Positions 18,343-27,692 of a DNA stretch of 64,000 nucleotides are shown here, piece after piece. Origin of the DNA: Fimbriimonadaceae bacterium (GTDB lineage: Bacteria; Armatimonadota; Fimbriimonadia; Fimbriimonadales; Fimbriimonadaceae). The notes under the pieces are model-generated. The model was not told the DNA's origin. It saw nothing but the letters and a program-made list of their open reading frames with translations, and made no database searches. Location: contig JAHCHO010000005.1 in NCBI GenBank assembly GCA_026129685.1, forward strand, positions 328,988-392,987. The letters run 5' to 3'. A program made the translations under genes and the position numbers. Every line of letters begins with the position of its first letter. Within the stretch, counting starts at the first letter, position 1.

Positions 18343-19760
18343 GAACGAGCGGACTCGAGGAGACGGATCGCCGCCGATCGCTGGGTCGCGTGGTCCACGA
18401 TCGGGTGCGGATAGTCGCGCCCCAGCACGCAACCCGCCGCTTCCTGTTCGAGGGGAGAAGCCTTGTGCGGCCAGTGGATCGCCTCGTCGTCGAATCCCGC
18501 CAACTCCGGGCACCACGTGCGGAGGAACGTCCCTTCGGGATCGAACTTGCGCGACTGCAGGACCGGGTTGAACACCCGAAAGTAAGGCTGGGCGTCCACC
18601 CCTGTCGAGGCGGCCCACTGCCAACCCCCGTTGTTCGAGGCCAGGTCGAAGTCGAGCAAGTGGCGGGCGAAGTACGCCTCTCCGCGCCGATAGTCGGTCA
18701 GAAGGTCCTTCGTCAAGAACGAGGCGACCACCATTCGAAGCCGATTGGGCATCCAACCGCTCTCGACCAGGCACCGCATGGCGGCGTCGACGAGGGGGTA
18801 CCCGGTACGGCCCTCGCACCAGGCCCGCCAAAGGGATTCGTCATGCACCCATGGAATGCCGTCGAACTCGGGCCGAAAGGCACGCTCGGCCGTGTGCGGA
18901 AACCGGTCCAGGATCATCGCGTAAAACTCGCGCCAGATCAGTTCGTCGAGCCACTTCGCCCCGCCCGGTCCGCCTTGCGCCAAGGCGAGACGCGCGCATT
19001 CCCGGATCGAGACGGTCCCAAAGCGTAGGTGGGCGGATAGCCCCGACGTGGCTTCCCTCGCCACCCGGTCGCGATCCTGGTGGTAGTGCGGCATCCGCTC
19101 GTTCGCAAAGCGCTCCAGACGCGTTCCGCCCGCCCGTTCCCCGGGCTCAAGCCAGGTCACCCTTGGAACAAAGCCCAAGTCCTCGAGGCTCCAGGGATCG
19201 CTCGCCGGGTGAGCCTCGCGGGCGGCGAGCCGGGCCCGGTCGGGGATTCTCTCTTCGATCCGTTCGGGCGTCAGCCGGTCGCGCCACGCTTTCGAGTAGG
19301 GCGTGAAGACGCGGTACGGGTCGCCCGCCTCGGTGGCGATCTCGTCCCCGCCGAAGATCAGGTGGTCGAGCACCTGCCGGAATCCGCAACCTTCGTCCGC
19401 CAACCGACGCCCGACCTCGGCGTCTCGCGCCTTGGCGTACGGTTCGAAGTCCCGGGCGGCCCACACGTCGTCCGCCCCAAAGGTCCGCGCGACCTCGGGA
19501 ACAACCGCGATCGGCTCGCCGTGCCGCACGATCAGCCCGGAACCCGCCTCCCGCAGTCCCCGATCCACTTCTTGGAGGGATTGATGGATGAAACTCACGC
19601 GGCGGTCGTCGCGGTCCACGAGGGCGTCGAGGATGTTCGGATCGAACACGAACAGAACCGCGACTTCGTCGCAGGACCGGGTCGCTTCGGCAAGGGCGGT
19701 GTGGTCCTCCAAGCGGAGGTCCCGACGAATCCAGACGAGTCCTCGGCGGCGTCTCGACAC
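18339..19760 (-). CDS. phrB: Deoxyribodipyrimidine photolyase (cryptochrome/photolyase family)
   Basis: The 473-residue protein has the N-terminal antenna-binding Rossmann domain (LVWIRRDLRLEDHTAL) and the C-terminal FAD domain (LIWREFYAMIL, TGYPLVDAAMRCL, GWMPNRLRMVVASFL, DFDLASNNGGWQWAASTG, FNPVLQSRKFDPEGTFL). These are class I CPD photolyase signatures. The enzyme uses near-UV/blue light to split pyrimidine dimers, which implies exposure to sunlight. The start is a GTG that gives the canonical LVWIRRDLR beginning. Confidence 0.93.
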   Translation of the reverse strand: MSRRRRGLVWIRRDLRLEDHTALAEATRSCDEVAVLFVFDPNILDALVDRDDRRVSFIHQSLQEVDRGLREAGSGLIVRHGEPIAVVPEVARTFGADDVWAARDFEPYAKARDAEVGRRLADEGCGFRQVLDHLIFGGDEIATEAGDPYRVFTPYSKAWRDRLTPERIEERIPDRARLAAREAHPASDPWSLEDLGFVPRVTWLEPGERAGGTRLERFANERMPHYHQDRDRVAREATSGLSAHLRFGTVSIRECARLALAQGGPGGAKWLDELIWREFYAMILDRFPHTAERAFRPEFDGIPWVHDESLWRAWCEGRTGYPLVDAAMRCLVESGWMPNRLRMVVASFLTKDLLTDYRRGEAYFARHLLDFDLASNNGGWQWAASTGVDAQPYFRVFNPVLQSRKFDPEGTFLRTWCPELAGFDDEAIHWPHKASPLEQEAAGCVLGRDYPHPIVDHATQRSAAIRLLESARS

Positions 19761-19806
19761 GGCTACCCTCTACGGGCCGCGCGCGAGTTCGGCGGCACGA
19801 ACGGCG

Positions 19807-21543
19807 CTAGTTGTTCAGTTCCTTCGCCTTCTGGACGTCCAACTTGATCGGCATCGTGAACCAGAACGTCGACCCTCGCCCGACTTCCGACTCCGCCCAA
19901 ATCTTGCCGAGGTGAACCTGTTCGACGAGGTGCTTGACCAAATACAGCCCCAAGCCGGTGCCGTAAATCTTGCGGTTGTCCTCGTTGTTCACCCGGTGGA
20001 ACTTGTCGAACACCTTCGTCAGGTGCTCTTTCGGAATGCCGAGGCCCTGGTCGCGTACCCCGATCTTGAGCGTGTCGCCCTCCACCTCCGCCAGAACGGT
20101 GACCTCGCCCCCATTGGGGGAGTACTTCAGAGCGTTGCCCATCAGGTTCGTCACGATCTGGTCGAACTTGTCCTCGTCGGCGGCGACGGGCGGAATCTCG
20201 CCCTTGACCTCGAGCCGCAACTTGTGGCGCGCAGTGCACGCGGGCGAGGCTTCCTGAATCTTCAGAATCTTCTCCAGTAGCGGCCGAACCTGGATCATCT
20301 TGTAGTCCGGCTTGAGCGACTCTCCCTGCTCGATCCGCGCCGTGTTCAGGAGGTCGTTGATCAGCCGGGTCAGGCGGTCGCACTCCTGGTCGATGATCAT
20401 GTAGAACTCGCGCCGCTCCTCGGGCTCGAACGTGTCGTCCATCAGCAGGGTGCTGACGAAGCCCTTGATCGCGGTGAGCGGCGTGCGGAGTTCGTGCGAG
20501 GCCATCGCCACGAACGAACCCTTCATCCGCTCCATGTTCTTGATCTCGGTGATGTCGGTGAAGATCGCGACCACCCCGAGGGTCTTGCCGTCCTCGCCCC
20601 GAACCTGGGCGGACTGCGCCTGGTAGATGCGGTCGACGTTCTGGACCACGACGTCGATCTCGAGGCGAGGCGGTTCCTCGCCACGGAGCGTCGATTCGAT
20701 CAGCTCTTCCAGCCCGGCCGCCCGGATGTACTCGGAGTAGGGTTTGCCGTGCGCCTCCGTCGAAACGCTGAACAGCGTTCGGGCGGTCGCGTTGATCTGG
20801 ATCAGCTTCCCCTCGGGGGACACCAGGACCAGACCGGCCGACAGCGACTCGAACGTCTGGAGCAGTTCCTCGCGCTCCTCGACGATCTTGCGGTAGAGCT
20901 GGAGGTTCGCGATGATCGAGCCGACGTTGCGCGCCATGCGCTCGAGCAACCGCACGTCCTCGTCGTTGAAGTCGTCGCCGAACCGCTTGTTGAACGCGTG
21001 CAGGACCCCGATCGTGTTGCGCTCGATGACCCGGTTCTCCTCGTCGCGTTTCTCGATGACCAGGGGGACCGTGATGCCGTTCAGAACGTGCAACAGGGCG
21101 AACGGGTCTTTCTGCGTGCGGGGGTCGGCCGTCGCGTCGTGGTAGATCGCCGGCTCGCCCTCGCGGTACACCTGCCCGGAGATTCCGTCGCGCGCCCGCA
21201 CTCGAAAGATGGCGAGACGGTCCTCGGGGACCCCATAGGCCGGAGGAATGCCGATCAGTTCGCTGCTCTCCGGATCGAAGAACATGATCACGATCTTCTC
21301 CGCCTGGAGAATCATCGCGATGCGCTGCACCAAGCGGCGGAGGGTGACGTCCGCCTCGTTGATCGGCGCCATGTCGAGCGACGACTCGTCCGAGGCGCTC
21401 GGCGTCGGCCGTGGCTCGCCGGCCCGGCTCGAGAGCTGCTGCTCCAAGGTCTGCGCGCGCTCCTGGGCCTCCTTGAGTTGGGCACGGAGGGCGTTGAGAT
21501 CGTCGGAACCGTCGTCGTCCGGCGTGGGGAGTGAAATTGCCAT
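19807..21543 (-). CDS. Soluble GAF-PAS sensor histidine kinase
   Basis: The 578-residue protein has no membrane segment. Order: a coiled coil (residues ~16-40), GAF domain (~60-215), PAS domain (~225-335), HisKA with phosphorylatable H350 in ASHELRTPL, and a HATPase with N box (NLMGNALKYS), G1 (DQGLGIP) and G2 (YGTGLGLYLVK). The GAF pocket and lack of export signal point to an intracellular cue. No response regulator is adjacent, so it is an orphan kinase. It is divergent from the Lon-domain gene. Confidence 0.92.
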   Translation of the reverse strand: MAISLPTPDDDGSDDLNALRAQLKEAQERAQTLEQQLSSRAGEPRPTPSASDESSLDMAPINEADVTLRRLVQRIAMILQAEKIVIMFFDPESSELIGIPPAYGVPEDRLAIFRVRARDGISGQVYREGEPAIYHDATADPRTQKDPFALLHVLNGITVPLVIEKRDEENRVIERNTIGVLHAFNKRFGDDFNDEDVRLLERMARNVGSIIANLQLYRKIVEEREELLQTFESLSAGLVLVSPEGKLIQINATARTLFSVSTEAHGKPYSEYIRAAGLEELIESTLRGEEPPRLEIDVVVQNVDRIYQAQSAQVRGEDGKTLGVVAIFTDITEIKNMERMKGSFVAMASHELRTPLTAIKGFVSTLLMDDTFEPEERREFYMIIDQECDRLTRLINDLLNTARIEQGESLKPDYKMIQVRPLLEKILKIQEASPACTARHKLRLEVKGEIPPVAADEDKFDQIVTNLMGNALKYSPNGGEVTVLAEVEGDTLKIGVRDQGLGIPKEHLTKVFDKFHRVNNEDNRKIYGTGLGLYLVKHLVEQVHLGKIWAESEVGRGSTFWFTMPIKLDVQKAKELNN

Positions 21544-21618
21544 ATCGGGAACCCGTTCAGCTTACCCTTTGGTCGGACCGTCCCGAACCCTCGCCGGGTT
21601 CCCCGGGTGGGTCCACGA

Positions 21619-21624
21619 TATAAT
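21619..21624 (+). promoter_or_regulatory. -10 box TATAAT seven bases before the start codon (leaderless)
   Basis: A perfect TATAAT is followed by seven bases and then the ATG at 21632. Transcription starting about seven bases after a -10 box would begin at the A of this ATG. No TTGACA-like -35 element is evident. Confidence 0.65.
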
Positions 21625-21631
21625 GAGAGCG

Positions 21632-22300
21632 ATGTCCCGGGGCCTGGAGGAAATCCCGCTTTTTCCGCTCAACACGGTCCTGTTCCCGTACGCGCCGCTC
21701 CAACTGCACGTGTTCGAAGAGCGGTACCGCCGCCTGGTCCAAGACTGCATGGACCTCGGGCGACCGATTGGCGTCGTCCTCATCCGCTCCGGTTCGGAGG
21801 TGGGCGGCGAGGCCGATCCCTACATGGTGGGGACCGCCGCCCGCATCGAGAAGGTCCAGAAGTACGACGACGGCCGCATGGACGTTCACGTCGTCGGCGA
21901 ACGCCGGTTTCGCATCCGCAAGGTGGACGAGTCCCTGCCCTACATGGTGGGGTTCTGCGAGCCGGTGGTCGAGATCGAACTCGAGGATACGCCCCGCACC
22001 GACGCCCTGACCATGCGCGCGCGCGAATCCTTCGAAATCTACGTGCAGGCGATGTTCGCCGCCCAGGCGGTCAACGTCCGAATCAACTACCCCCAGGACC
22101 CGATCGCCCTCTCGTTCCTGATCGCCAACTACCTGCCGCTCGACAACCTCGAACGGCAACGGATGCTCGAACTGACCGACACCCAGGAGCGCCTCGCCGG
22201 CCTGATCCCCGCGATCGAGACGCAGATCGTCCAGGCCAAGACGACCGCGTACTACCGCCTGAGCCGCGAGCATCTCTCGGAGTGGATCCACCCGAACTGA
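21632..22300 (+). CDS. Lon N-terminal (substrate-binding) domain protein
   Basis: The 222-residue protein consists of the LON substrate-binding domain only: EIPLFPLNTVLFPYAPLQLHVFEERYR is followed by the usual beta-rich domain and helical tail (NYLPLDNLERQRMLEL). There is no AAA+ or protease part, as in many stand-alone bacterial homologues of unclear function. A start three codons earlier (ATG 21623) overlaps the TATAAT box, so ATG 21632 is preferred. Confidence 0.85.
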   Translation: MSRGLEEIPLFPLNTVLFPYAPLQLHVFEERYRRLVQDCMDLGRPIGVVLIRSGSEVGGEADPYMVGTAARIEKVQKYDDGRMDVHVVGERRFRIRKVDESLPYMVGFCEPVVEIELEDTPRTDALTMRARESFEIYVQAMFAAQAVNVRINYPQDPIALSFLIANYLPLDNLERQRMLELTDTQERLAGLIPAIETQIVQAKTTAYYRLSREHLSEWIHPN

Positions 22301-22330
22301 CCGTGGTCGGGGCCGTGACAGAATGAAGTC

Positions 22331-22540
22331 ATGGATTGGCGCGAACGCCTAGAGGCCAAGCCCTCGGTCCGGGGGGGAAAGCCGTGCGTAAAGGGCACGC
22401 GCATCACCGTGTATGACGTGCTCGAGTACCTCACGGGCGGGATGACGGAGAACGAGGTTCTTGAGGACTTTCCCGATCTGGAGCTCGACGATCTTCGTGC
22501 ATGCCTGGCTTTTGCCGTTCCCCCGAGCCCCGCGTCCTGA
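22331..22540 (+). CDS. DUF433 antitoxin-like protein
   Basis: The 69-residue protein matches the DUF433 pattern: RPSV-type beginning, GGKPCVKGTRITVYDVLEYL, GGMTENEVLEDFPDLELDDLRACLAFA. DUF433 proteins are helix-turn-helix-like antitoxins usually paired with DUF5615 PIN-like toxins. The C-terminus (VPPSPAS) departs from the usual end after ACLAFA, and the partner toxin just downstream is only a remnant. CAGAAT lies six bases upstream of the ATG, a weak leaderless -10. Confidence 0.75.
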   Translation: MDWRERLEAKPSVRGGKPCVKGTRITVYDVLEYLTGGMTENEVLEDFPDLELDDLRACLAFAVPPSPAS

Positions 22541-22544
22541 ACTC

Positions 22545-22650
22545 GGTCGCTTCTTCGTCGAGAACCTCGGTCCGCCCCTTCCGGCTACGCTTGCCGACCT
22601 CTGCCCCGGGTCGGCAAGCGCGTCTCAACTCGTCGGAACGGAGCGGGTCA
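22545..22650 (+). pseudogene. Remnant of a DUF5615 PIN-like toxin
   Basis: In a frame shifted from the DUF433 gene, and starting right after it, the DNA encodes GRFFVENLGPPLPATLADL followed by CPGSASASQLV. This is the typical beginning of DUF5615 toxins (RFFVDENLPP..L..LFPGS). There is no start codon, one residue of the DEN motif is missing, and the similarity stops after about 35 residues where a minus-strand gene begins. The toxin has probably been truncated by a later insertion or deletion. The assignment is by pattern and should be treated as tentative. Confidence 0.45.
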
Positions 22651-23095
22651 GGATCGATAGGTTCCGCCTCAACTCCGCCATCCCCGATCGCAGGATCGTC
22701 TCCGACCCATCGGACTCGAATTCGGCGTCGTCCCACGGGCTTAGGCAACCGTACCAGTCGGCACCGTCCTGGTATTCCCTGATCATTGCCCTCGCTTGGG
22801 CGATCACCCGGCCCGGAGTCCACTCGTAGAGGACGCGGGGCAGAATCTCCTCTTCCGAATCGGTCTGCCAGAACGTGAGGACGATCGTCCGCTTTGGAAG
22901 AAGGTGCACGTCGACACCGACGCTACCGGTACCGAAGTCGTACTCCAACCTGCCAATGTGCCTAGCCTTGCGAAGGCACAGCTCCAGCGAGTAGCTAGCC
23001 GTATATTGAGATTCCCCGAAAACCGGCGCCAGCCCCTCTTCGTCGAGTTTGGGCTTTAGCCGAATCAGGGCTTCCTCAAGGGCAGCCGGTGTCAT
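22625..23095 (-). CDS. Hypothetical protein
   Basis: The 156-residue acidic protein has no domain I recognise. It has a regular alpha/beta-looking sequence (TIVLTFWQTDSEEEILPRV) and no signal peptide or membrane segment. The ATG at 23095 is preferred because GGAAAG lies seven bases upstream; another ATG lies at 23116. The region looks less GC-rich than the genes either side and sits against the toxin remnant, so recent acquisition is possible. Function unknown. Confidence 0.6.
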   Translation of the reverse strand: MTPAALEEALIRLKPKLDEEGLAPVFGESQYTASYSLELCLRKARHIGRLEYDFGTGSVGVDVHLLPKRTIVLTFWQTDSEEEILPRVLYEWTPGRVIAQARAMIREYQDGADWYGCLSPWDDAEFESDGSETILRSGMAELRRNLSILTRSVPTS

Positions 23096-23162
23096 CGGTT
23101 CGCTTTCCACACCCATCCGTTCTTGGCCCTGCGGGTCTGTCCTGCCGGTTGGCGTCGTTAGT

Positions 23163-24647
23163 TCAGCGCGAGCAGAGGTGACCCATTTGCGGCTCGCGCG
23201 GCGCGGGCGTGGCGGGCGGGGGAGCGAGCGAAACCTCCCGCCCGCCGACGAACACCCGCGCGATGCCGACGCTGAGGGCGCGGGGGTCGCCGGGAGTGGC
23301 GCGGTCGCCCACGACGGCGGGGTCGAACAACACCACGTCGGCGAGCAACCCGGCCTTCAGAAGCCCACGGTCGCGCAGGCCAAAGCGGCGAGCCGGGAAG
23401 GAGGTCATCTTCCGGATCGCTTCCTCCAAACTCAGGACGCGGCGCTCACGGACGTAACGGCCCAGAATGCGGGGAAAGGAGCCCGCCCCCCGAGGGTGGG
23501 AGCCTCCGATGGAGCCGTCGCTGCAGAACATCACCATCGGGTGCCGCAGGAACGCCTCCAGGTCGTCCTCCCGCATTGCCGTCACCACCACGCTCTCGGT
23601 CCCGGACCCGCCGGGGCCGCGCGTCTTACGGACGATCTCGCGCACCAACTCGACCGGCTCGCGGCCCGTCTCCCTCGCGATGGCGCCGACCGTCTTGCCG
23701 ACCCAGCCCGGCTCGTGCGTATAGCTCGAAAGCAGCACGTTGTCGGGTCCGCCGACTTCGGCCAGGGCGCGCCGCCAAGTCTCCGGGGCCTCCCACTCAC
23801 GGCTCGTCGAGAGGGCCGTGATCGTGGACTGCCAATAAAGGTAAGGGTAGACGTCGGCGGTGATGTCGAGCCCGTCGCGGCGGGCGCGCTCGATCATCGC
23901 GAGGACCTCGTGCGCCTTGCCCCAGACGGGGAACGTGGCGAGCTTTATGTGGGAGATTTGGGCCGGCAACTTGGCGCGGCGGGCGATCTCGATCAACTCG
24001 CGGAAGGATTCGAGCGCTCGGTTTCCCTCGTCGCGCACGTGGCTGATGTACCGTCCCCCGTACTTCGCCGCGACCTTGGCGAGTGCGACCAGTTCGTCGG
24101 TGTCGCCATAGTAGCCGGGGTCGTACTCCAAGCCGGACGAGAGGCCGAGCGAGCCCGCCCGCATATCGGCCTCGAGGAGGGCCTTCATCTTTGCGATCTC
24201 GGCGAGCGTGGCCTTGCGCTTGTAGTCCTCCCCCATGACCCGAGAACGAAGGCCGCCGTGGCCCGTGAAGGCCGCAAAGCGCAGGGCCGGACTCGCGGCG
24301 CGGAGCCGGGCGAGGTGTTCGGCCACCGGTCCCGACCACCCGCCGTCCTGGCCGACGATCGCGGTGGTGATGCCCTGGCGAACCTGGCTGGTCGCGTCGG
24401 GGTGTTCGATCGCCCCGCCGTCGGCGTGGGAATGGGCGTCCAGAAATCCGGGGGCGACGACCAGACCTCGGGCGTCCATCACCGGCTCGCTCGGGCGTGG
24501 CTTCAGCCGGCCGACCGCCGCGATGCGCTCGCCTTCGATCCGCAAGTCGCCGACGAATCCGGGCTTGCCCGAGCCGTCCACGATCGTCCCGCCCTGGATC
24601 AGGATCGAGGCCGGAGCGACGAGAAGCGCGGCGAAGAAGGGAAGCAA
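23163..24647 (-). CDS. N-acyl-D-amino-acid deacylase (amidohydrolase)
   Basis: The 494-residue metal-dependent amidohydrolase has a hydrophobic N-terminus that may be a signal peptide (MLPFFAALLVAPAS). Motifs: GTIVDGSGKPGFVGDLRIEG, FLDAHSHAD (metal His pair), GQDGGWSGP, SGLEYDPG, SHVRDEG, SHIKLA (metal His) and MFCSDGSIGG (metal Asp). These fit D-aminoacylase/N-acyl-D-glutamate deacylase, which removes acyl groups from D-amino acids. It is four bases after the GH20 gene in the same direction; the pair could recycle peptidoglycan fragments. Confidence 0.87.
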   Translation of the reverse strand: MLPFFAALLVAPASILIQGGTIVDGSGKPGFVGDLRIEGERIAAVGRLKPRPSEPVMDARGLVVAPGFLDAHSHADGGAIEHPDATSQVRQGITTAIVGQDGGWSGPVAEHLARLRAASPALRFAAFTGHGGLRSRVMGEDYKRKATLAEIAKMKALLEADMRAGSLGLSSGLEYDPGYYGDTDELVALAKVAAKYGGRYISHVRDEGNRALESFRELIEIARRAKLPAQISHIKLATFPVWGKAHEVLAMIERARRDGLDITADVYPYLYWQSTITALSTSREWEAPETWRRALAEVGGPDNVLLSSYTHEPGWVGKTVGAIARETGREPVELVREIVRKTRGPGGSGTESVVVTAMREDDLEAFLRHPMVMFCSDGSIGGSHPRGAGSFPRILGRYVRERRVLSLEEAIRKMTSFPARRFGLRDRGLLKAGLLADVVLFDPAVVGDRATPGDPRALSVGIARVFVGGREVSLAPPPATPAPREPQMGHLCSR

Positions 24648-24651
24648 GCGC

Positions 24652-26292
24652 CTATTCCTCGTCCTCGAACCGATCGGGCATCGTCGCGTCGGCCTCGGTG
24701 GGGCGGCGGTAGTTCACGTCGAGTGCGGCGAGGCGCTTGCCGTGGACCTTCAGGGCGGCGACGAAGCGGGCGTAGTCCTTCTGCTCCCGGGGCGTCCAGA
24801 CGATCTCGGCCAGAGCGCAGACCCTGGGGAACGCGAAGTACTCGAACCGCTTGGGGGTGGAAATGTACTCCGTCCAGACGTTGCCCTGCGCGCCCAGCAC
24901 GCGCTTGGCCTCGTCGGCGGAGAGCTCGTCGGGGATGGGCTCGTAGCTGTAGACCCTGGCGAGTGGGAGGAACCCGCCGATGGCGAGCGGCTCGCCGGGG
25001 TCCCGGCTCTGCCGGTAGTCGAAGTAAAGATGGCTCGTTGGCGTCATGACGACGTCGTGGCCGGCCTTGGCGGCGGTGATCCCGCCCTGCACGCCGCGCC
25101 AGGACATCACCGTCGCCCCCTCGGCGAGGCCACCCTCGAGGATCTCGTCCCAGCCGATCAGTCGGCGCCCCTTTCCGTCCAGGAAGGTGTCCATCCTCCG
25201 CACGAACCAGCTCTGAAGTTCGTCCTCGTCCTTCAGTCCCAGCTCCTTCTTGCGGGCCTGAGCCACCGGGCTCTCGCGCCACTGCTTCTTCGGGCACTCG
25301 TCGCCGCCGATGTGGATGAACTTGGAGGGGAAGATCTCGAGGACCTCGGAGAGAACGTCCTGCAAGAAGAGGATCGTGCTCTCGTTCACGTTGAAAACGT
25401 TCTCGTTCACCCCCCAGGTCTGGTGGACCTCGAGCGTTTTGTCGGTATTGCCGAGTTCGGGGTACGAAGCGATCGCGGCCTGGGCGTGGCCGGGCATCTC
25501 GATCTCGGGAACGACGGTGATGTGGCGGGCGGCGGCGTAGGCGACGATCTCGCGCAGGTCGTCCTGGCTGTAAAAGCCGCCGTGCCGCTGCCCGTCGTAC
25601 TTCGCCTCCTTCAAGTTGTCGCTGTAGTGGCCGACCAGGGTCTGGGCGCGCCAAGCCCCGATCTCCGTCAGCTTCGGGTACTTCTTGATCTCGATCCGCC
25701 AGCCTTGGTCGTCGGTGAGATGGAGATGGAGGGTGTTGAGCTTGTGGAGGGCAAGGAGGTCGAGGTACTTCTTGACGAACTCCTTGGGCATGAACCAACG
25801 AGCGCTGTCCATCATCGAGCCCCGCCAAGCGAACCGGGGTTGGTCCTCGATCGTGACGATCGGCACGGCCCAGCGCACGCCGGCGATCGGTGCCTGGCGG
25901 AAAACGTCCGCCGGAAGGAGTTGGCGAAGCGACTGGATTCCGTAGAACACCCCCGCCTCGCCCGCCGAACGAATCTCGACGCCGGTTTGGTTCACGACGA
26001 GGCGGTACCCCTCTTGTCCGAGCTTCGCGAGCTTGGCGTCCTTGGCCAGGACGATCGCCTCCTTGCCGCGAGGACGTCGGCCGACGATGGGGAGTTCGAA
26101 ACCGGTGGCGGGGCAAAGGTAGCCGCGCAGCTGCTCGGCCTTCGCCCGCAGGTCGTTGGGGGCGACGACGACGGTGTCGGGTCGAATTTGGAAGGTGCCC
26201 TCGCCGACCCGTATCGAGCGGGGTTCGGGGAGGATGGACACGTCGCCTTGCGCAAGGGTGAGGGAAGCCACGGCGGCCAGGGTCGGAAGCAT
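24652..26292 (-). CDS. Beta-N-acetylhexosaminidase, glycoside hydrolase family 20
   Basis: The 546-residue secreted enzyme has a signal peptide ending near AQG (residue 16). A GH20b-type N-terminal domain (~18-145) precedes the catalytic TIM barrel: FAWRGSMMDSARWF, LHLHLTDDQGWRIEI, PEIEMPGHA, HIGGDE with the catalytic pair D331-E332, WDEILEGG and GAQGNVWTEY. It releases terminal GlcNAc/GalNAc from chitin, glycoprotein or muropeptide material. A TAGCAT box lies seven bases before the ATG. The deacylase gene follows in the same transcript. Confidence 0.93.
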   Translation of the reverse strand: MLPTLAAVASLTLAQGDVSILPEPRSIRVGEGTFQIRPDTVVVAPNDLRAKAEQLRGYLCPATGFELPIVGRRPRGKEAIVLAKDAKLAKLGQEGYRLVVNQTGVEIRSAGEAGVFYGIQSLRQLLPADVFRQAPIAGVRWAVPIVTIEDQPRFAWRGSMMDSARWFMPKEFVKKYLDLLALHKLNTLHLHLTDDQGWRIEIKKYPKLTEIGAWRAQTLVGHYSDNLKEAKYDGQRHGGFYSQDDLREIVAYAAARHITVVPEIEMPGHAQAAIASYPELGNTDKTLEVHQTWGVNENVFNVNESTILFLQDVLSEVLEIFPSKFIHIGGDECPKKQWRESPVAQARKKELGLKDEDELQSWFVRRMDTFLDGKGRRLIGWDEILEGGLAEGATVMSWRGVQGGITAAKAGHDVVMTPTSHLYFDYRQSRDPGEPLAIGGFLPLARVYSYEPIPDELSADEAKRVLGAQGNVWTEYISTPKRFEYFAFPRVCALAEIVWTPREQKDYARFVAALKVHGKRLAALDVNYRRPTEADATMPDRFEDEE

Positions 26293-26299
26293 CGCTTGG

Positions 26300-26305
26300 A
26301 TGCTA
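26300..26305 (-). promoter_or_regulatory. -10 box TAGCAT seven bases before the GH20 start (leaderless)
   Basis: On the minus strand TAGCAT is followed by CCAAGCG and then the ATG at 26292, the spacing expected for a leaderless transcript. No Shine-Dalgarno is present. Confidence 0.5.
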
Positions 26306-26378
26306 CCTTCGCTCGCCGGACGTTGGACCGGACAAGGCGAGGCAGGAAGTCGGGCTCGACCGACGAACGTACCGATTC

Positions 26379-27692
26379 ATGCAAGAAAGGCGCGGCACGC
26401 CGTTGCACACGAAGATCCTGATCGGCCTGATCCTGGGCGCGGTGCTCGGCCTGCTCGCCCAATCCACCCTCGGAACGGGGAACGAAACGCTGAAGTGGTG
26501 GGTGGACAACCCGCTCAACTTCGTCGGGATGCTGTTCCTGCGCATGATCTTCATGATCGTGGTGCCCTTGCTGGTCTCCGCCCTGATCCTCGGGGTCGCG
26601 GACATCGGAGACGCGCGCAAGGTCGGACGGGTCGGCGTCCGGTCCCTGGTTATGACCCTGTTGCTGTCCGGAATCGCCGTGATGATCGCGGTGACCGCCG
26701 TCAACCTGATCCGGCCCGGAGAGGGGCTCGCCCCCGAACAGCGCGAACGGTTGGTCGCCTCCTACTCAAAGAAGGAAGACGCGGAGAAGAAGGTCGCCCA
26801 GTCGAAGGAGGCCAAGTCGGCCTGGGACACGATCCTCGAGTTCGTACCGCAGAACCCCGTGCAGGAAGCGGCGCGCGCGCTCGAGGGCGGCCTGATTCCA
26901 CTTATGGTCTTCGCGCTCATCTTTGGGCTCGCGCTCTCGGCCGTCGCCCCGGAAAAGGCCTTGCCGATCAAGGAGTTCATGGAAGGGCTCTTCGCGGTCA
27001 GCCAGAAAGTGATCGAGTTCGCGATGAAGCTGGCGCCGATCGGGGTGTTCGCGCTGGTCTTCAAGACGACCGCGCTCTTGGGCCTCGACGCCCTGCTCGC
27101 CCTCGGCCGGTACGCCGCCCTCGTCATCGTGTGCCTGGCCCTCCACCAGTTCGTGACCTACTCGGTGGTCATCAAACTGATCGCGAAGATGAACCCGCTC
27201 GACTTCTTCCGGCGGATTCGCACGGTGATGCTGACCGCGTTCGCGACGAGTTCCTCGAACGCGACCTTGCCGGAGGCGCTGCGGTCGGCCCGGGAGGACT
27301 TGGGCTTGCCGCGCGACATCAGTTCCTTCGTCCTGACCGTCGGCGCCACCGCGAATCAGAACGGGACGGCGCTTTTCGAGGGAGTGACCGTGCTGTTCCT
27401 GGCCCAATTCTTCGGGATTCCGCTGACGGTGGCCGACCAGTTCACCGTCGTCTTCCTGAGCATCTTGGCGGGGGTCGGGACGGCCGGCGTTCCGGGCGGC
27501 TCGTGGCCCATGATCGCGATCCTCCTCGCGAAGGTGGGAGTGCCGCCGACGGCGATCGGGCTCGTCCTCGGCATCGACCGGATTCTGGACATGAGCCGGA
27601 CGGTGCTGAACGTCACCGGCGACATCACGATCGCCGCCTGCGTGAGCAAAATGGAAGAGCGCTCCGGGTTGCGCGACGCCGAGGGCGCCTAG
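26379..27692 (+). CDS. Dicarboxylate/amino acid:cation symporter (DAACS family)
   Basis: The 437-residue membrane protein has the DAACS (GltP/DctA) layout: about eight transmembrane helices, the first re-entrant hairpin with SSSNATLPEAL, helix 7 with GATANQNGTALFEG (the NxxGT sodium/substrate site), and the second hairpin SILAGVGTAGVPGG. A charged insert rich in Lys and Glu (~residues 130-150) lies between early helices, as in some sodium-coupled members. It imports C4-dicarboxylates, glutamate or aspartate. Divergent from the GH20 gene. Confidence 0.92.
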   Translation: MQERRGTPLHTKILIGLILGAVLGLLAQSTLGTGNETLKWWVDNPLNFVGMLFLRMIFMIVVPLLVSALILGVADIGDARKVGRVGVRSLVMTLLLSGIAVMIAVTAVNLIRPGEGLAPEQRERLVASYSKKEDAEKKVAQSKEAKSAWDTILEFVPQNPVQEAARALEGGLIPLMVFALIFGLALSAVAPEKALPIKEFMEGLFAVSQKVIEFAMKLAPIGVFALVFKTTALLGLDALLALGRYAALVIVCLALHQFVTYSVVIKLIAKMNPLDFFRRIRTVMLTAFATSSSNATLPEALRSAREDLGLPRDISSFVLTVGATANQNGTALFEGVTVLFLAQFFGIPLTVADQFTVVFLSILAGVGTAGVPGGSWPMIAILLAKVGVPPTAIGLVLGIDRILDMSRTVLNVTGDITIAACVSKMEERSGLRDAEGA

